Source: Egaibacter danicus (lineage in GTDB: Bacteria > Pseudomonadota > Gammaproteobacteria > Burkholderiales > Burkholderiaceae_C). Taken from it: a DNA stretch of 64,000 bases. Positions 31,922-40,842 of this stretch are shown piece by piece. A program made the position numbers and the translations under genes. Where the stretch lies: the NCBI GenBank assembly GCA_016707075.1, contig JADJII010000001.1, forward strand, positions 62,001-126,000, in the 5' to 3' direction. Every line of letters begins with the position of its first letter. The first letter of the stretch is position 1. The notes under the pieces were generated by a model. That model was given only the letters and a program-made list of their open reading frames with translations, ran no database searches and was not told the DNA's origin.

Positions 31922-34882
31922 ATGTTGTTGACCAGAAAATCGGGTTCCCTCAGTAACGTTTCCCGTTCCCCCTTCCTGCACAGTTTGGGAAGAGGCTTGT
32001 CCCATGCCTTGCCAACAATGGACCGGCGTGCCTTTTTGCGCCGCTCCGGTCTGGGTGTCGGCGTCGGTCTCGCGGCTTCGCAGCTGGCGCTGGTGAAGAA
32101 GGCGAATGCTGCTACCGGCGCAGCTGCGATTGGTGGGGGAAAAATTGAAGTCAAGCGAACCGTCTGTACGCACTGCTCGGTCGGGTGTGCAGTCGATGCG
32201 ATCGTTGAAAATGGCGTTTGGGTGCGTCAGGAGCCTGTTTTTGATTCCCCGATTAACCTGGGTTCCTATTGCGCCAAAGGAGCTGCCCTGCGCGAGCATG
32301 GCCATGGTGAATTCCGGCTTCGGTACCCCATGAAGCTGGTTAATGGCAAGTATGAGCGCATCACGTGGGACACTGCGCTGACGGAAATCAGCGCGAAGCT
32401 GATGGAATTGCGCAAGGCCAGTGGGCCGGACTCCATCTATTGGGTGGGTTCCAGCAAGCACAACAATGAGCAGGCTTACTTGCTGCGCAAGTTTGTCAGT
32501 TTCTGGGGAAGCAATAACTGCGATCACCAGGCGCGTATTTGTCACTCCACCACGGTGGCGGGTGTAGCCAATACCTGGGGGTATGGCGCCATGACCAATT
32601 CATACAACGACATGCAGAACAGCAAGGTCGCCATGTACATTGGGTCCAACGCGGCAGAAGCCCATCCCGTCAGCATGCTGCACATGCTGCACGCCAAGGA
32701 AACTGGCTGCAAGATGATTGTGGTGGACCCCCGCTTCACGCGTACAGCGGCGAAAGCCGATGAATACGTGCGGATTCGCTCCGGGTCGGACATTGCATTT
32801 CTGTTTGGCATTCTCCATCACATTTTCAAGAATGGCTGGGAAGACAAGCAGTACATCAACGACCGCGTCTTTGGTATGGACAAGGTCAAGGAGGAGGTGC
32901 TGTCCAAATGGACGCCTGACAAAGTGGAAGAAGCTTGCGGCGTCAAGGAAGCGCAGGTGCTCAAGGTCGCCACGATGCTGCACGAGAATAACCCCGGTAC
33001 TGTCGTGTGGTGCATGGGACAAACCCAGCACACCACGGGCAATGCCATCGTGCGGGCGTCGTGCATCCTTCAGCTGGCGTTGGGCAATGTGGGCAAATCC
33101 GGTGGCGGCACCAACATTTTCCGGGGCCACGACAACGTGCAGGGCGCTACCGATGTAGGCCCTAACCCCGATTCGCTGCCGGGTTATTACGGCATTGTGG
33201 AAGGCTCCTGGAAGCATTTTGCAAAGGTGTGGGGCGTCGATTTTGAGTGGATCAAAAAGCAGTTTGCTTCTCCCGCCATGATGACCAAACCTGGCATCAC
33301 CGTGTCCCGCTGGATTGACGGTGTGCTGGAGAAAAACGAGCTGATTGATCAGGACTCCAATCTCCGTGGTGTGTTCTATTGGGGGCATGCTCCCAACTCC
33401 CAGACCCGTGGTCTGGAGATGAAGCGCGCCATGGACAAGCTTGATTTGCTGGTGGTAGTTGATCCCTATCCATCGGCTACGGCCTCCATGGCCGCCATGC
33501 CGGGCAAGCCAGAGGACCTGAATCCCAACCGGGCGGTTTACCTGCTGCCGGCAGCAACCCAGTTTGAGACGAGTGGCTCTTGCACCGCCTCCAACCGCTC
33601 CTTGCAGTGGCGTGAAAAAGTGATCGAACCTCTCTGGGAGAGCCGTAGCGATCACATGATCATGCAGCAGTTTGCCGACAAGCTGGGCTTTGGGAAGGAG
33701 TTATCCAGGAATTACAAAATGCAGAAGGTCAACGGGATGGACGAACCAGTGCCCGAGGACATCCTGCGTGAAATCAACGCGTCGGTCTGGACAATCGGTT
33801 ACACCGGCCAGAGCCCCGAGCGGCTGAAGGCACACATGCGCAACATGCACCTGTTTGATGTGAAAACACTCAAGGCCAAAGGCGGCAAGGACAAGGAGAC
33901 CGGTTACGACTTTACAGGTGACTACTTTGGTTTGCCATGGCCCTGTTATGGCACGGCCGCATTGAAGCACCCTGGATCTCCCAATTTGTATGACACCTCG
34001 AAGCACGTGATGGAAGGTGGCGGAAATTTCCGGGCCAACTTCGGCGTGGAACGTGAAGGCAAGAATCTGTTGGCAGAAGACGGCTCATTCTCTGTGGGGG
34101 CGGACATCACCACGGGTTATCCGGAGTTCGACCATGTCTTGCTGAAGAAGCTGGGTTGGTGGGACGACCTGACCGATGCCGAGAAAGCGGCAGCCGAGGG
34201 CAAGAACTGGAAGACCGATTTGTCGGGCGGTATTCAGCGAGTGGTCATGCAGGTGCATGGTTGTCATCCCTTTGGCAATGCCAAAGCCCGCGCCGTGGTC
34301 TGGAACTTCCCTGATGCCATTCCGCAGCACCGCGAGCCCTTGTACGGCAATCGTGCCGACCTGCAGGCCAAGTACCCCACGCATGACGACAAGAAGGCGT
34401 TTTGGCGTCTGCCGACCTTGTACAAAACCATCCAGCAGAAGAATATCGCGGACAAGGTTCACGAGAAGTTCCCGCTGGTCATGACTTCTGGCCGATTGGT
34501 CGAATACGAGGGTGGCGGCGAAGAGACGCGATCCAACCCGTGGCTTGCCGAGCTGCAGCAGGAAATGTTCATCGAGATCAACCCCAAGGTGGCGGCTGAA
34601 AAAGGCATTCGTAACGGTGAGCGGGCATGGGTTTCCACTCCGACGGGGGCACGACTCAATGTCCAGGCTTTGGTGACAGAGCGTGTGGGACCAGACACGG
34701 TGTTTATGCCTTTCCATTTCTCGGGTCGATGGCAGGGCGCCGACATGCTCGCCCATTACCCCACGGGCGCGGCTCCAATCGTCCGGGGTGAGGCCATCAA
34801 TACGGCGACGACTTATGGTTATGACAGCGTGACGATGATGCAGGAAACCAAAACGACGGTCTGCAACGTCGAGAAAGCGTAA
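31922..34882 (+). CDS. fdhA: Periplasmic (Tat-exported) formate dehydrogenase alpha subunit, Cys type
   Basis: This 986-residue molybdenum/tungsten enzyme oxidises formate in the periplasm and passes electrons through FdhB and FdhC to quinone. A Tat signal MDRRAFLRRSGLGVGVGLA occupies about residues 33-51, behind a 32-residue N-terminal region. The Mo-domain [4Fe-4S] is TVCTHCSVGC (~80-89) with SYCAKG. The active site DHQARICHSTT puts the metal-ligand Cys near residue 207, where E. coli FdnG has selenocysteine. The C-terminal cofactor domain includes LVMTSGRLVEYEGGGEETR. The ATG at 31922 is chosen over an upstream TTG because GGAG lies just before it. FdhB follows after ten bases. Confidence 0.94.
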   Translation: MLLTRKSGSLSNVSRSPFLHSLGRGLSHALPTMDRRAFLRRSGLGVGVGLAASQLALVKKANAATGAAAIGGGKIEVKRTVCTHCSVGCAVDAIVENGVWVRQEPVFDSPINLGSYCAKGAALREHGHGEFRLRYPMKLVNGKYERITWDTALTEISAKLMELRKASGPDSIYWVGSSKHNNEQAYLLRKFVSFWGSNNCDHQARICHSTTVAGVANTWGYGAMTNSYNDMQNSKVAMYIGSNAAEAHPVSMLHMLHAKETGCKMIVVDPRFTRTAAKADEYVRIRSGSDIAFLFGILHHIFKNGWEDKQYINDRVFGMDKVKEEVLSKWTPDKVEEACGVKEAQVLKVATMLHENNPGTVVWCMGQTQHTTGNAIVRASCILQLALGNVGKSGGGTNIFRGHDNVQGATDVGPNPDSLPGYYGIVEGSWKHFAKVWGVDFEWIKKQFASPAMMTKPGITVSRWIDGVLEKNELIDQDSNLRGVFYWGHAPNSQTRGLEMKRAMDKLDLLVVVDPYPSATASMAAMPGKPEDLNPNRAVYLLPAATQFETSGSCTASNRSLQWREKVIEPLWESRSDHMIMQQFADKLGFGKELSRNYKMQKVNGMDEPVPEDILREINASVWTIGYTGQSPERLKAHMRNMHLFDVKTLKAKGGKDKETGYDFTGDYFGLPWPCYGTAALKHPGSPNLYDTSKHVMEGGGNFRANFGVEREGKNLLAEDGSFSVGADITTGYPEFDHVLLKKLGWWDDLTDAEKAAAEGKNWKTDLSGGIQRVVMQVHGCHPFGNAKARAVVWNFPDAIPQHREPLYGNRADLQAKYPTHDDKKAFWRLPTLYKTIQQKNIADKVHEKFPLVMTSGRLVEYEGGGEETRSNPWLAELQQEMFIEINPKVAAEKGIRNGERAWVSTPTGARLNVQALVTERVGPDTVFMPFHFSGRWQGADMLAHYPTGAAPIVRGEAINTATTYGYDSVTMMQETKTTVCNVEKA

Positions 34883-34892
34883 GGAGTCAGAC

Positions 34893-35510
34893 ATGGCACG
34901 AATGAAATTTGTTTGTGATGCAGAGCGTTGTATCGAATGCAACGGCTGTGTGACTGCCTGCAAGAATGAGAATGAAGTACCGTGGGGTGTGAATCGTCGC
35001 AGGGTGGTAACGCTCAACGACGGCGTACCCGGCGAGAAGTCCATTTCGGTAGCCTGTATGCATTGCAGCGACGCACCATGCATGGCCGTGTGCCCGGTGA
35101 ACTGCTTCTATCGGACGGACGAAGGCGTGGTTTTGCACGACAAGGATGTGTGTATTGGCTGTGGTTATTGCTCCTATGCATGTCCTTTTGGTGCCCCACA
35201 GTTCCCCTCGCAGGGCACTTTCGGGGTGCGCGGCAAGATGGACAAGTGCACCTTTTGTGCCGGTGGTCCCGAGGAGAATGGCAGCCAGGCAGAGTTCGAA
35301 AAGTATGGGCGCAACCGCCTCGCCGAAGGCAAACTGCCCGCCTGCGCGGAAATGTGTTCGACCAAGGCGCTGCTTGCTGGCGACGGTGATGTGGTCGCAG
35401 ACATCTTCCGCAACCGGGTGGTCAAGCGGGGCAAGGGCGCAGAAGTTTGGGGTTGGGGAACGGCCTATGGCACCAAACCAGCGGCAAAGGGTGAAGGAGT
35501 CAAATCATGA
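34893..35510 (+). CDS. fdhB: Formate dehydrogenase iron-sulfur (beta) subunit
   Basis: This 205-residue subunit carries four ferredoxin-type cysteine groups: CIECNGCVTAC (~13-23), CMHCSDAPCMAVCP (~55-68), CIGCGYCSYACP (~87-98) and CTFC with a later CAEMC (~112-154). These are the four [4Fe-4S] clusters that wire FdhA to the cytochrome b subunit. Unlike E. coli FdnH it lacks a C-terminal membrane helix, so it depends on FdhC for anchoring. It has no own export signal; co-export with the Tat signal of FdhA is expected. The stop overlaps the next ATG. Confidence 0.93.
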   Translation: MARMKFVCDAERCIECNGCVTACKNENEVPWGVNRRRVVTLNDGVPGEKSISVACMHCSDAPCMAVCPVNCFYRTDEGVVLHDKDVCIGCGYCSYACPFGAPQFPSQGTFGVRGKMDKCTFCAGGPEENGSQAEFEKYGRNRLAEGKLPACAEMCSTKALLAGDGDVVADIFRNRVVKRGKGAEVWGWGTAYGTKPAAKGEGVKS

Positions 35511-35731
35511 AGGTGCTCTTCCTGGCTCTTGTGTCTGCGCTGTTGCTGGGCGCGTGCAGTGAAAAGCCGCAGAGCAGCGGTGGTGTCAAACAGGATGCGG
35601 CACCTTTTGCGGGTACGGGTGTCGCTGCGTTCACGTCATCCGACTGGAAACCCGGTGACAAGACCAGTTGGGAGCAAAAGCTCAAGGCGCGTGCCCAATA
35701 CGGACAAAACGACTACACCCGCGCCAACTGA
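35507..35731 (+). CDS. Small lipoprotein between fdhB and fdhC
   Basis: This 74-residue protein has the signal peptide MKVLFLALVSALLLGACS, whose lipobox LGAC places the lipidated Cys at residue 17. The mature 57 residues are polar, with SSDWKPGDKTSWEQKLKAR. It overlaps fdhB by four bases and ends 13 bases before fdhC, so it is certainly part of the operon. The function is unknown; an accessory role in the periplasmic formate dehydrogenase is inferred from position alone. Confidence 0.8.
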   Translation: MKVLFLALVSALLLGACSEKPQSSGGVKQDAAPFAGTGVAAFTSSDWKPGDKTSWEQKLKARAQYGQNDYTRAN

Positions 35732-35744
35732 TCAAGGGGTCAAC

Positions 35745-36923
35745 ATGTTTCGCAAAATGACCGCTGCCGTGATGCTCTCAATGAGCATTTGCGGCATCAC
35801 ATGGGCGCAGGACAAGGTTGCACCGCAGCCGGCGGCATCCGCGAGTGCTGCGGCACCTGTGGCGCCATCCGGAGGCATTCAGAGCGCCAACATTTTTGAG
35901 ATTCGGCCGGATGCCAGTGCAGATCCTGATTACGCCAAGCAGACCAATGGTGAACGCGCTAAAGTGCAGCCCGGCAACAATGCACCCATGTGGCGTCAGG
36001 TCGGTAGCGGGGTAACTGGCTACAGCAGTCTCCCCAGGAGTGAAGCGCCAGAGGCCGGCAACCTGATTCAGGGTTTCGTCAGGTACCCTGGATCAAGTCT
36101 GACGAATGCGGGTGAGGCATGGCGGCAGGTGCGCAACAACTGGATCGTTCCTTACGGCGGCTCTCTGATGTTGATTGTGTTGGGTGCCATTGCACTGTTT
36201 TACTGGCGTGTGGGTGCCATCAAGCTGCATGGACAGCCTACCGGTCGCAAGATAGAGCGATTTACACCGTTCGAGCGCTCTGCGCACTGGGCAAATGCCA
36301 TTGCCTTCGTCATTCTGGCGATATCTGGTCTGGTGATGGCCTTTGGGAAATTCTTCCTGCTGCCTGTTATCGGTAGCACCCTGTTTGGCTGGTTGACCTA
36401 TTTGTTGAAAAACGCGCATAACTTCGCCGGACCCGTCTTCGCGGTATCGCTTGTCATCGTGATTTTGACCTTCGTGCGTGACAACCTGCCCGCAAAAGGG
36501 GACTTGGGCTGGTTGCTCAAGGGTGGTGGCATGTTCTCCGAGCATGAGGTGAAGTCGGGTCGATTCAACGCCGGTGAAAAGGTCGTGTTCTGGGGCGGTG
36601 TGTTTGTACTGGGTCTGATCGTTGTGGCATCTGGTTTGGTCCTGGACAAGCTGGTACCGGGCCTTGTCTACGAACGCAGTACGATGCAGGTGGCTCACAT
36701 GGTGCATGCCGTATCCGTCATTTTGATGCTGGTTTTGTTCATGGGTCATATTTACCTTGGCACCGTGGGTACGGATGGCGCTCTGGAAGGCATGCAGACG
36801 GGTTACGTGGACGAAACCTGGGCCAGGGAGCATCATGAACTCTGGTACGACGACGTCAAGTCCGGCAAGATTCCGGCACAGCGCTCGCAGATGGCTGTAC
36901 CTGGCCCAACCGCTCAAGTTTGA
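35745..36923 (+). CDS. fdhC: Formate dehydrogenase cytochrome b (gamma) subunit
   Basis: This 392-residue membrane subunit binds haem b and quinone. Unusually for FdnI-like proteins (about 217 residues in E. coli), it has an N-terminal secretion signal (MFRKMTAAVMLSMSICGITWA) and a roughly 110-residue exported region before the membrane core. The core has about five hydrophobic segments. Candidate haem histidines lie in FERSAHWANAIAFVILAISG, KNAHNFAG, VAHMVHAVSVILML and LFMGHIYLGTVGTDGALEGM. The longer open frame starting at 35529 overlaps the lipoprotein gene; the ATG at 35745 is the sensible start. This long form is common in betaproteobacterial loci. Confidence 0.9.
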   Translation: MFRKMTAAVMLSMSICGITWAQDKVAPQPAASASAAAPVAPSGGIQSANIFEIRPDASADPDYAKQTNGERAKVQPGNNAPMWRQVGSGVTGYSSLPRSEAPEAGNLIQGFVRYPGSSLTNAGEAWRQVRNNWIVPYGGSLMLIVLGAIALFYWRVGAIKLHGQPTGRKIERFTPFERSAHWANAIAFVILAISGLVMAFGKFFLLPVIGSTLFGWLTYLLKNAHNFAGPVFAVSLVIVILTFVRDNLPAKGDLGWLLKGGGMFSEHEVKSGRFNAGEKVVFWGGVFVLGLIVVASGLVLDKLVPGLVYERSTMQVAHMVHAVSVILMLVLFMGHIYLGTVGTDGALEGMQTGYVDETWAREHHELWYDDVKSGKIPAQRSQMAVPGPTAQV

Positions 36924-36933
36924 GGAAATCGGT

Positions 36934-37293
36934 ATGAAAAAACCTCTGAAATCTCTTCTGTTGACCTGCAGTGGGTTGTTGCTGGGCGCTTCGGTGATGG
37001 CCAAATTGCCAGCGCTGTCTGATGAGGCCAAAGCCAAGGCGGCTGAGGCGTCGGCCAAGGCTGCGTGGAGTGGGAAGGTGGAAGCCTATCTTCTGTGCAA
37101 ATCGCAAGACAAGACGGCCTCACATTTTTTCAAGACTACAAAGGCTGCTGGCAAGGAAGTGAAACAGCCACCGGCAACACCGCCTTGCGCTGATCCAGGT
37201 GCATTTGTCTATCCGCTGCCTGTTGCAGCTGCTCCAGCACCTGCCGCCGTTCCCGTTGCTCCTGCCGCAGCGCAGGCGGCAAAAAAGCCTTGA
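36934..37293 (+). CDS. Small secreted Ala/Lys-rich protein of the formate operon
   Basis: This 119-residue protein has a signal peptide (MKKPLKSLLLTCSGLLLGAS, cleavage likely after VMA). The mature part has a Lys/Ala-rich helix, a segment AYLLCKSQDKTASHFF with one Cys, a second Cys in TPPCADPGAF, and a Pro/Ala-rich tail. The two mature cysteines could form a disulfide. It lies ten bases after fdhC and runs into fdhD (TTGA overlap). I do not recognise a characterised family; position suggests an accessory of the periplasmic enzyme. Confidence 0.75.
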   Translation: MKKPLKSLLLTCSGLLLGASVMAKLPALSDEAKAKAAEASAKAAWSGKVEAYLLCKSQDKTASHFFKTTKAAGKEVKQPPATPPCADPGAFVYPLPVAAAPAPAAVPVAPAAAQAAKKP

Positions 37294-38159
37294 TTGAATC
37301 GGTATTGCCATTTTTGACGCAAGCTCGTGCGCCACTGACGCGCGAGGTGGAGACCGTGAATCAGCATGGCGAGCGCGAGGTGGTCTCCATTCCCGCTGAA
37401 CGCGCACTCACCGTTTATGTGGACAAGCGGGAGTTGGTCACGTTAATGACCTTGGGGGCTCAACCGGAGCTGCTGGTGCTGGGGTTTCTGAGAAACCAGA
37501 GACTGGTGGAGTCCGTGGGCGATATCGAGTCCATCACCGTGGATTGGGATGTGGGTGCTGCCGCTGTCAAAACCCGCAAAGGCATAGCCAACCTGGAAGA
37601 AAAAACGTCCAGACGTGTCGTTACAACCGGCTGCGGGCAGGGTAGTGTCTTTGGCGACATGATGGCTGAGGTCGACTCGATCCGTCTGCCCGATGCGACC
37701 CTTACGCAGGCGCAACTCTATGGCATTACCAATGCCATCCGGCTCCAGGAGAGCACCTACAAGTCAGCCGGATCGGTTCATGGTTGTGCGCTGTTTTGTG
37801 TCGGGCCGGCCGGGCCGGACATGATGCTCTTTGTTGAAGATGTCGGTCGGCACAACGCCATCGACACCATCGCTGGCTGGATGTGGATGCAGGGCGAGGC
37901 CAACACAACCCCTGCAGACAAGGTGTTTTACACGACGGGGCGGCTGACCAGCGAGATGGTTATCAAGTCGGCCCAGATGGGCGTTCCCATCGTGGTGTCA
38001 CGCAGCGGCATGACGCAAATGGGGCATGAAGTCGCGCAGCGCCTGGGCTTGTGTACGGTGGGGCGGGCAACCAACAAACATTTTCTCTGTTACACCGGCG
38101 CGCATCGCCTGGTGTTACAGCCTGAACTGGCGGGTGTGCGACTGCGCTCGGTTGCCTGA
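37290..38159 (+). CDS. fdhD: Formate dehydrogenase accessory sulfurtransferase FdhD
   Basis: FdhD transfers sulfur from a cysteine desulfurase to the molybdenum cofactor of formate dehydrogenases and is required for activity. The 289-residue protein shows ERALTVYVDKRELVTLMTL, EDVGRHNAIDTIAGW, TTGRLTSEMVIKSAQMG and IVVSRSGMT, all typical. E. coli FdhD has a CxxC loop; here the loop reads TTGCGQGSVFG, with one cysteine. The start is a TTG overlapping the previous stop. It closes the formate locus and probably serves both enzymes. Confidence 0.92.
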   Translation: MIESVLPFLTQARAPLTREVETVNQHGEREVVSIPAERALTVYVDKRELVTLMTLGAQPELLVLGFLRNQRLVESVGDIESITVDWDVGAAAVKTRKGIANLEEKTSRRVVTTGCGQGSVFGDMMAEVDSIRLPDATLTQAQLYGITNAIRLQESTYKSAGSVHGCALFCVGPAGPDMMLFVEDVGRHNAIDTIAGWMWMQGEANTTPADKVFYTTGRLTSEMVIKSAQMGVPIVVSRSGMTQMGHEVAQRLGLCTVGRATNKHFLCYTGAHRLVLQPELAGVRLRSVA

Positions 38160-38245
38160 ACGCGGGCGTCGGCTGAAACGCCGCTTTGAACCTCCCCAAT
38201 TCACCAGATGGCGTGGGCTTAAGCCCGATGCGGTAAGGTAGCGTC

Positions 38246-40765
38246 ATGCAAATCTCTTTCTGGCATCAGGGCTGGCGCACGCTGTGGCGCGATCTTCGCT
38301 CGGGCGAGCTCCGCTTGCTGATTGTGGCGGTGACGCTCGCTGTTGCCGCGCTCACTGCCGTGGGTTTCTTCGCGGACCGCCTCAAGGGTGGACTGCAGCG
38401 CGATGCGCGTCAGCTGCTGGGGGGCGATGCAGTCGTGTCCAGCGACAACCCCACGCCGGAGACTTTTGTCGCGAAGGCCCGGGAGCTGGGCTTGACTGTT
38501 GCTGGAACTATGGGATTCCCCACCATGGGTCGTGCGCCCGACGCCCGTGGTGGCGCCTCCAAACTGGTGGCACTGAAAGTAGTCGAGCCGGGTTACCCCC
38601 TTCGGGGCAATCTCAAAATCGCCCGCGAATCGGGCGGGCCCCAAACCAGCACGCGGGACATTCCCGCTCCAGGTGAAGCCTGGGTGGACGCGCCTCTGCT
38701 GGAGTCATTGGGACTGAACGTAGGCGACACGCTGCTTCTGGGCGACGCCAGTTTCAGGATCAGCACGGTGATCGTGATCGAGCCGGACCGAGGCGCGGGT
38801 TTCATGAATTTCGCCCCACGCGTGATGATCAACCGCGCCGACGTGGACGCCACCAAACTCATCCAGCCTGCCAGCCGGTTGACGTACCGCATGGCCGTGG
38901 CCGGAACGGATGCTCAGGTCAAACGGTTTGTCGATTGGGCCGACGCTGAAATCAAAAGCCGGGCCGTGCGCGGCCTGCGCGTGGAGTCGCTGGAAGGGGG
39001 GCGCCCTGAAATGCGCCAGACGCTGGACCGGGCCGAAAAATTCCTGAACCTGGTGGCCCTATTGGCAGCTCTGCTCAGCGCGGTGGCTGTAGCACTGGCG
39101 GCGCGGGGCTTTGCGGCCAGCCATCTGGATGACTGTGCCATGTTGCGCGTGCTGGGCCTGAGCCAGCGAACCATTGCATCGGCGTACGCGTTTGAGTTCG
39201 CGCTGATCGGCCTGTTTGCCAGTGCGCTGGGTGTGGCTATCGGGTACGCGGTGCACTTCGCTTTCGTGCTGTTGCTGGCCGGTCTGGTGGACGCGGCCCT
39301 GCCAGCCGCCAGCCTCTGGCCGGTTCTATTTGGCCTGGGCATGGGCCTGACGCTGCTGTTTGCATTTGGCTTGCCGCCCGTTTTGCAGCTGGCGCAGGTG
39401 CCACCACTGCGGGTGATTCGCCGCGACGTGGGCAACCTCAAGCCAGCGTCCATTGGCGTGCTGGCCGTGGGCGTGGCAGGCTTTGCGGCGCTGCTGCTGG
39501 CCGCCAGCAGTGATCTGAAGCTCGGGCTGATTGCCGTGGGTGGTTTTGCCGCCGCTGTTGTGGTGTTTGCCGCCCTCGGCTGGCTGGCCGTGAAGGCGCT
39601 ACGCTGGAGTGTGAACGAGAGCACGGCGCCGCGCTGGCTGGTGCTGGCCACGCGGCAACTCTCGGCGCGCCCTGCTTATGCCGTGGTGCAAATCAGCGCG
39701 CTGGCGGTGGGTTTGCTGGCTCTGGTGCTGCTGGTGCTGTTGCGCACCGACCTCATCAGCAGCTGGCGCAAAGCGACGCCGCCCGATGCGCCCAACCGCT
39801 TTGTCATCAACGTCATGCCCGACCAGAGCGATGCATTTCAGAAAGCGCTGCGTGATGGTGGTGTTGCCAAATACGACTGGTACCCGATGATTCGCGGTCG
39901 CCTGGTCGCTGTCAACGGCAAACCTGTCTCGCCAGACGACTACACCGAAGACCGGGCCAAGCGGCTGGTGGACCGCGAGTTCAATGTCTCGCACAGCCCG
40001 GTCAAGCCGCCCAACAATGATGTAGTCGCCGGAAAATGGACTGACGAGGAAAAGGATGCCATCAGCGTGGAAGAAGGCATCGCCACCACGCTGGGGCTCA
40101 AGATGGGAGACCAGTTGCGATTCGACATGGGCGGTGTGCAGGTGGAGTCCAGAATCACATCGCTGCGCAAGGTGGACTGGGGCTCCATGCGGGCCAATTT
40201 CTTCGTTATCTACCCGGTGAGCCAGCTGATCGATGTACCAGTCACATTCATGAGTGCGTTCAAGGCGCCCGAGACGAAAGGCTTTGACAACACGCTGGTA
40301 CGCAGTTTTCCCAACATCACCAATGTGGACATGACCAGCACCGTCGCGCAGATTCAGCGTGTGCTGGATCAGGTGATACGCGCCGTGGAATTTCTGTTCG
40401 CCTTCACGCTGGCGGCGGGGCTGGTGGTGCTGTTTGCGGCGGTGACAGCCACGCGTGAAGAGCGGGCGAGGGAGTTTGCCATCATGCGTGCTGTGGGCGC
40501 ACGCGCCAGTTTGCTGCGCCAGGTGCAGCGGGCCGAGCTGGCCGGTGTGGGCCTGCTGGCGGGTTTTCTGGCCTCCATCGTGGCCACGGTAGTGGGCTGG
40601 GTGCTGGCGCGGTATGTGTTTGAGTTCGCGTGGACGGTGTCGCTGTGGGTGCCGTTGTTTGGCGCGCTGTCCGGTGCGGTGCTGGCGCTGGCCGCAGGCT
40701 GGTGGGGTTTGCGCGAGGTGCTGCGCAGGCCGGTGGTGGAGACGCTTCGGCGCGCGGCGCAGTAA
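38246..40765 (+). CDS. FtsX-family ABC transporter permease (YbbP-like)
   Basis: This 839-residue inner-membrane protein has two FtsX/MacB-type permease blocks. There is one N-terminal transmembrane segment, a large periplasmic domain (about 50-255), a cluster of helices (~265-500), a second periplasmic domain (~510-700) and three C-terminal helices with RAVGARASLLRQVQRAELAG. The layout fits the YbbP family, which usually works with an ATPase (YbbA); none is adjacent here, so the partner must be elsewhere. It lies 86 bases after fdhD and is probably a separate unit. Substrate unknown. Confidence 0.85.
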   Translation: MQISFWHQGWRTLWRDLRSGELRLLIVAVTLAVAALTAVGFFADRLKGGLQRDARQLLGGDAVVSSDNPTPETFVAKARELGLTVAGTMGFPTMGRAPDARGGASKLVALKVVEPGYPLRGNLKIARESGGPQTSTRDIPAPGEAWVDAPLLESLGLNVGDTLLLGDASFRISTVIVIEPDRGAGFMNFAPRVMINRADVDATKLIQPASRLTYRMAVAGTDAQVKRFVDWADAEIKSRAVRGLRVESLEGGRPEMRQTLDRAEKFLNLVALLAALLSAVAVALAARGFAASHLDDCAMLRVLGLSQRTIASAYAFEFALIGLFASALGVAIGYAVHFAFVLLLAGLVDAALPAASLWPVLFGLGMGLTLLFAFGLPPVLQLAQVPPLRVIRRDVGNLKPASIGVLAVGVAGFAALLLAASSDLKLGLIAVGGFAAAVVVFAALGWLAVKALRWSVNESTAPRWLVLATRQLSARPAYAVVQISALAVGLLALVLLVLLRTDLISSWRKATPPDAPNRFVINVMPDQSDAFQKALRDGGVAKYDWYPMIRGRLVAVNGKPVSPDDYTEDRAKRLVDREFNVSHSPVKPPNNDVVAGKWTDEEKDAISVEEGIATTLGLKMGDQLRFDMGGVQVESRITSLRKVDWGSMRANFFVIYPVSQLIDVPVTFMSAFKAPETKGFDNTLVRSFPNITNVDMTSTVAQIQRVLDQVIRAVEFLFAFTLAAGLVVLFAAVTATREERAREFAIMRAVGARASLLRQVQRAELAGVGLLAGFLASIVATVVGWVLARYVFEFAWTVSLWVPLFGALSGAVLALAAGWWGLREVLRRPVVETLRRAAQ

Positions 40766-40823
40766 ATCGCTACTATATTAATAGCTACTCACGCATATCC
40801 GAAGAGGGCTTGAGGCCAATTTG
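40764..40823 (+). repeat. Dispersed repeat copy 2
   Basis: The head GCTACTATATTAATAGC is followed by TACTCACGCATATCCGAAGA and GGGCTTGAGGCCAATTT. It lies immediately after the permease stop, between convergent genes, and runs into the hairpin at 40810-40830. Confidence 0.85.
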
Positions 40824-40830
40824 GCCTCAA
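40810..40830. terminator. Perfect hairpin between convergent permease and ankyrin genes
   Basis: TTGAGGCCAA-T-TTGGCCTCAA is a perfect 10-base inverted repeat (effective loop of three). It overlaps the repeat tail and has no strong T-run, so it may be a bidirectional, weak or Rho-assisted terminator. Confidence 0.4.
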
Positions 40831-40842
40831 AGAAACACGATT

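Noticed and set aside
31922..34882. Selenocysteine at the formate dehydrogenase active site
   Set aside because: The frame has a cysteine codon (ARICHSTT) and no in-frame TGA; the same holds for fdsA.
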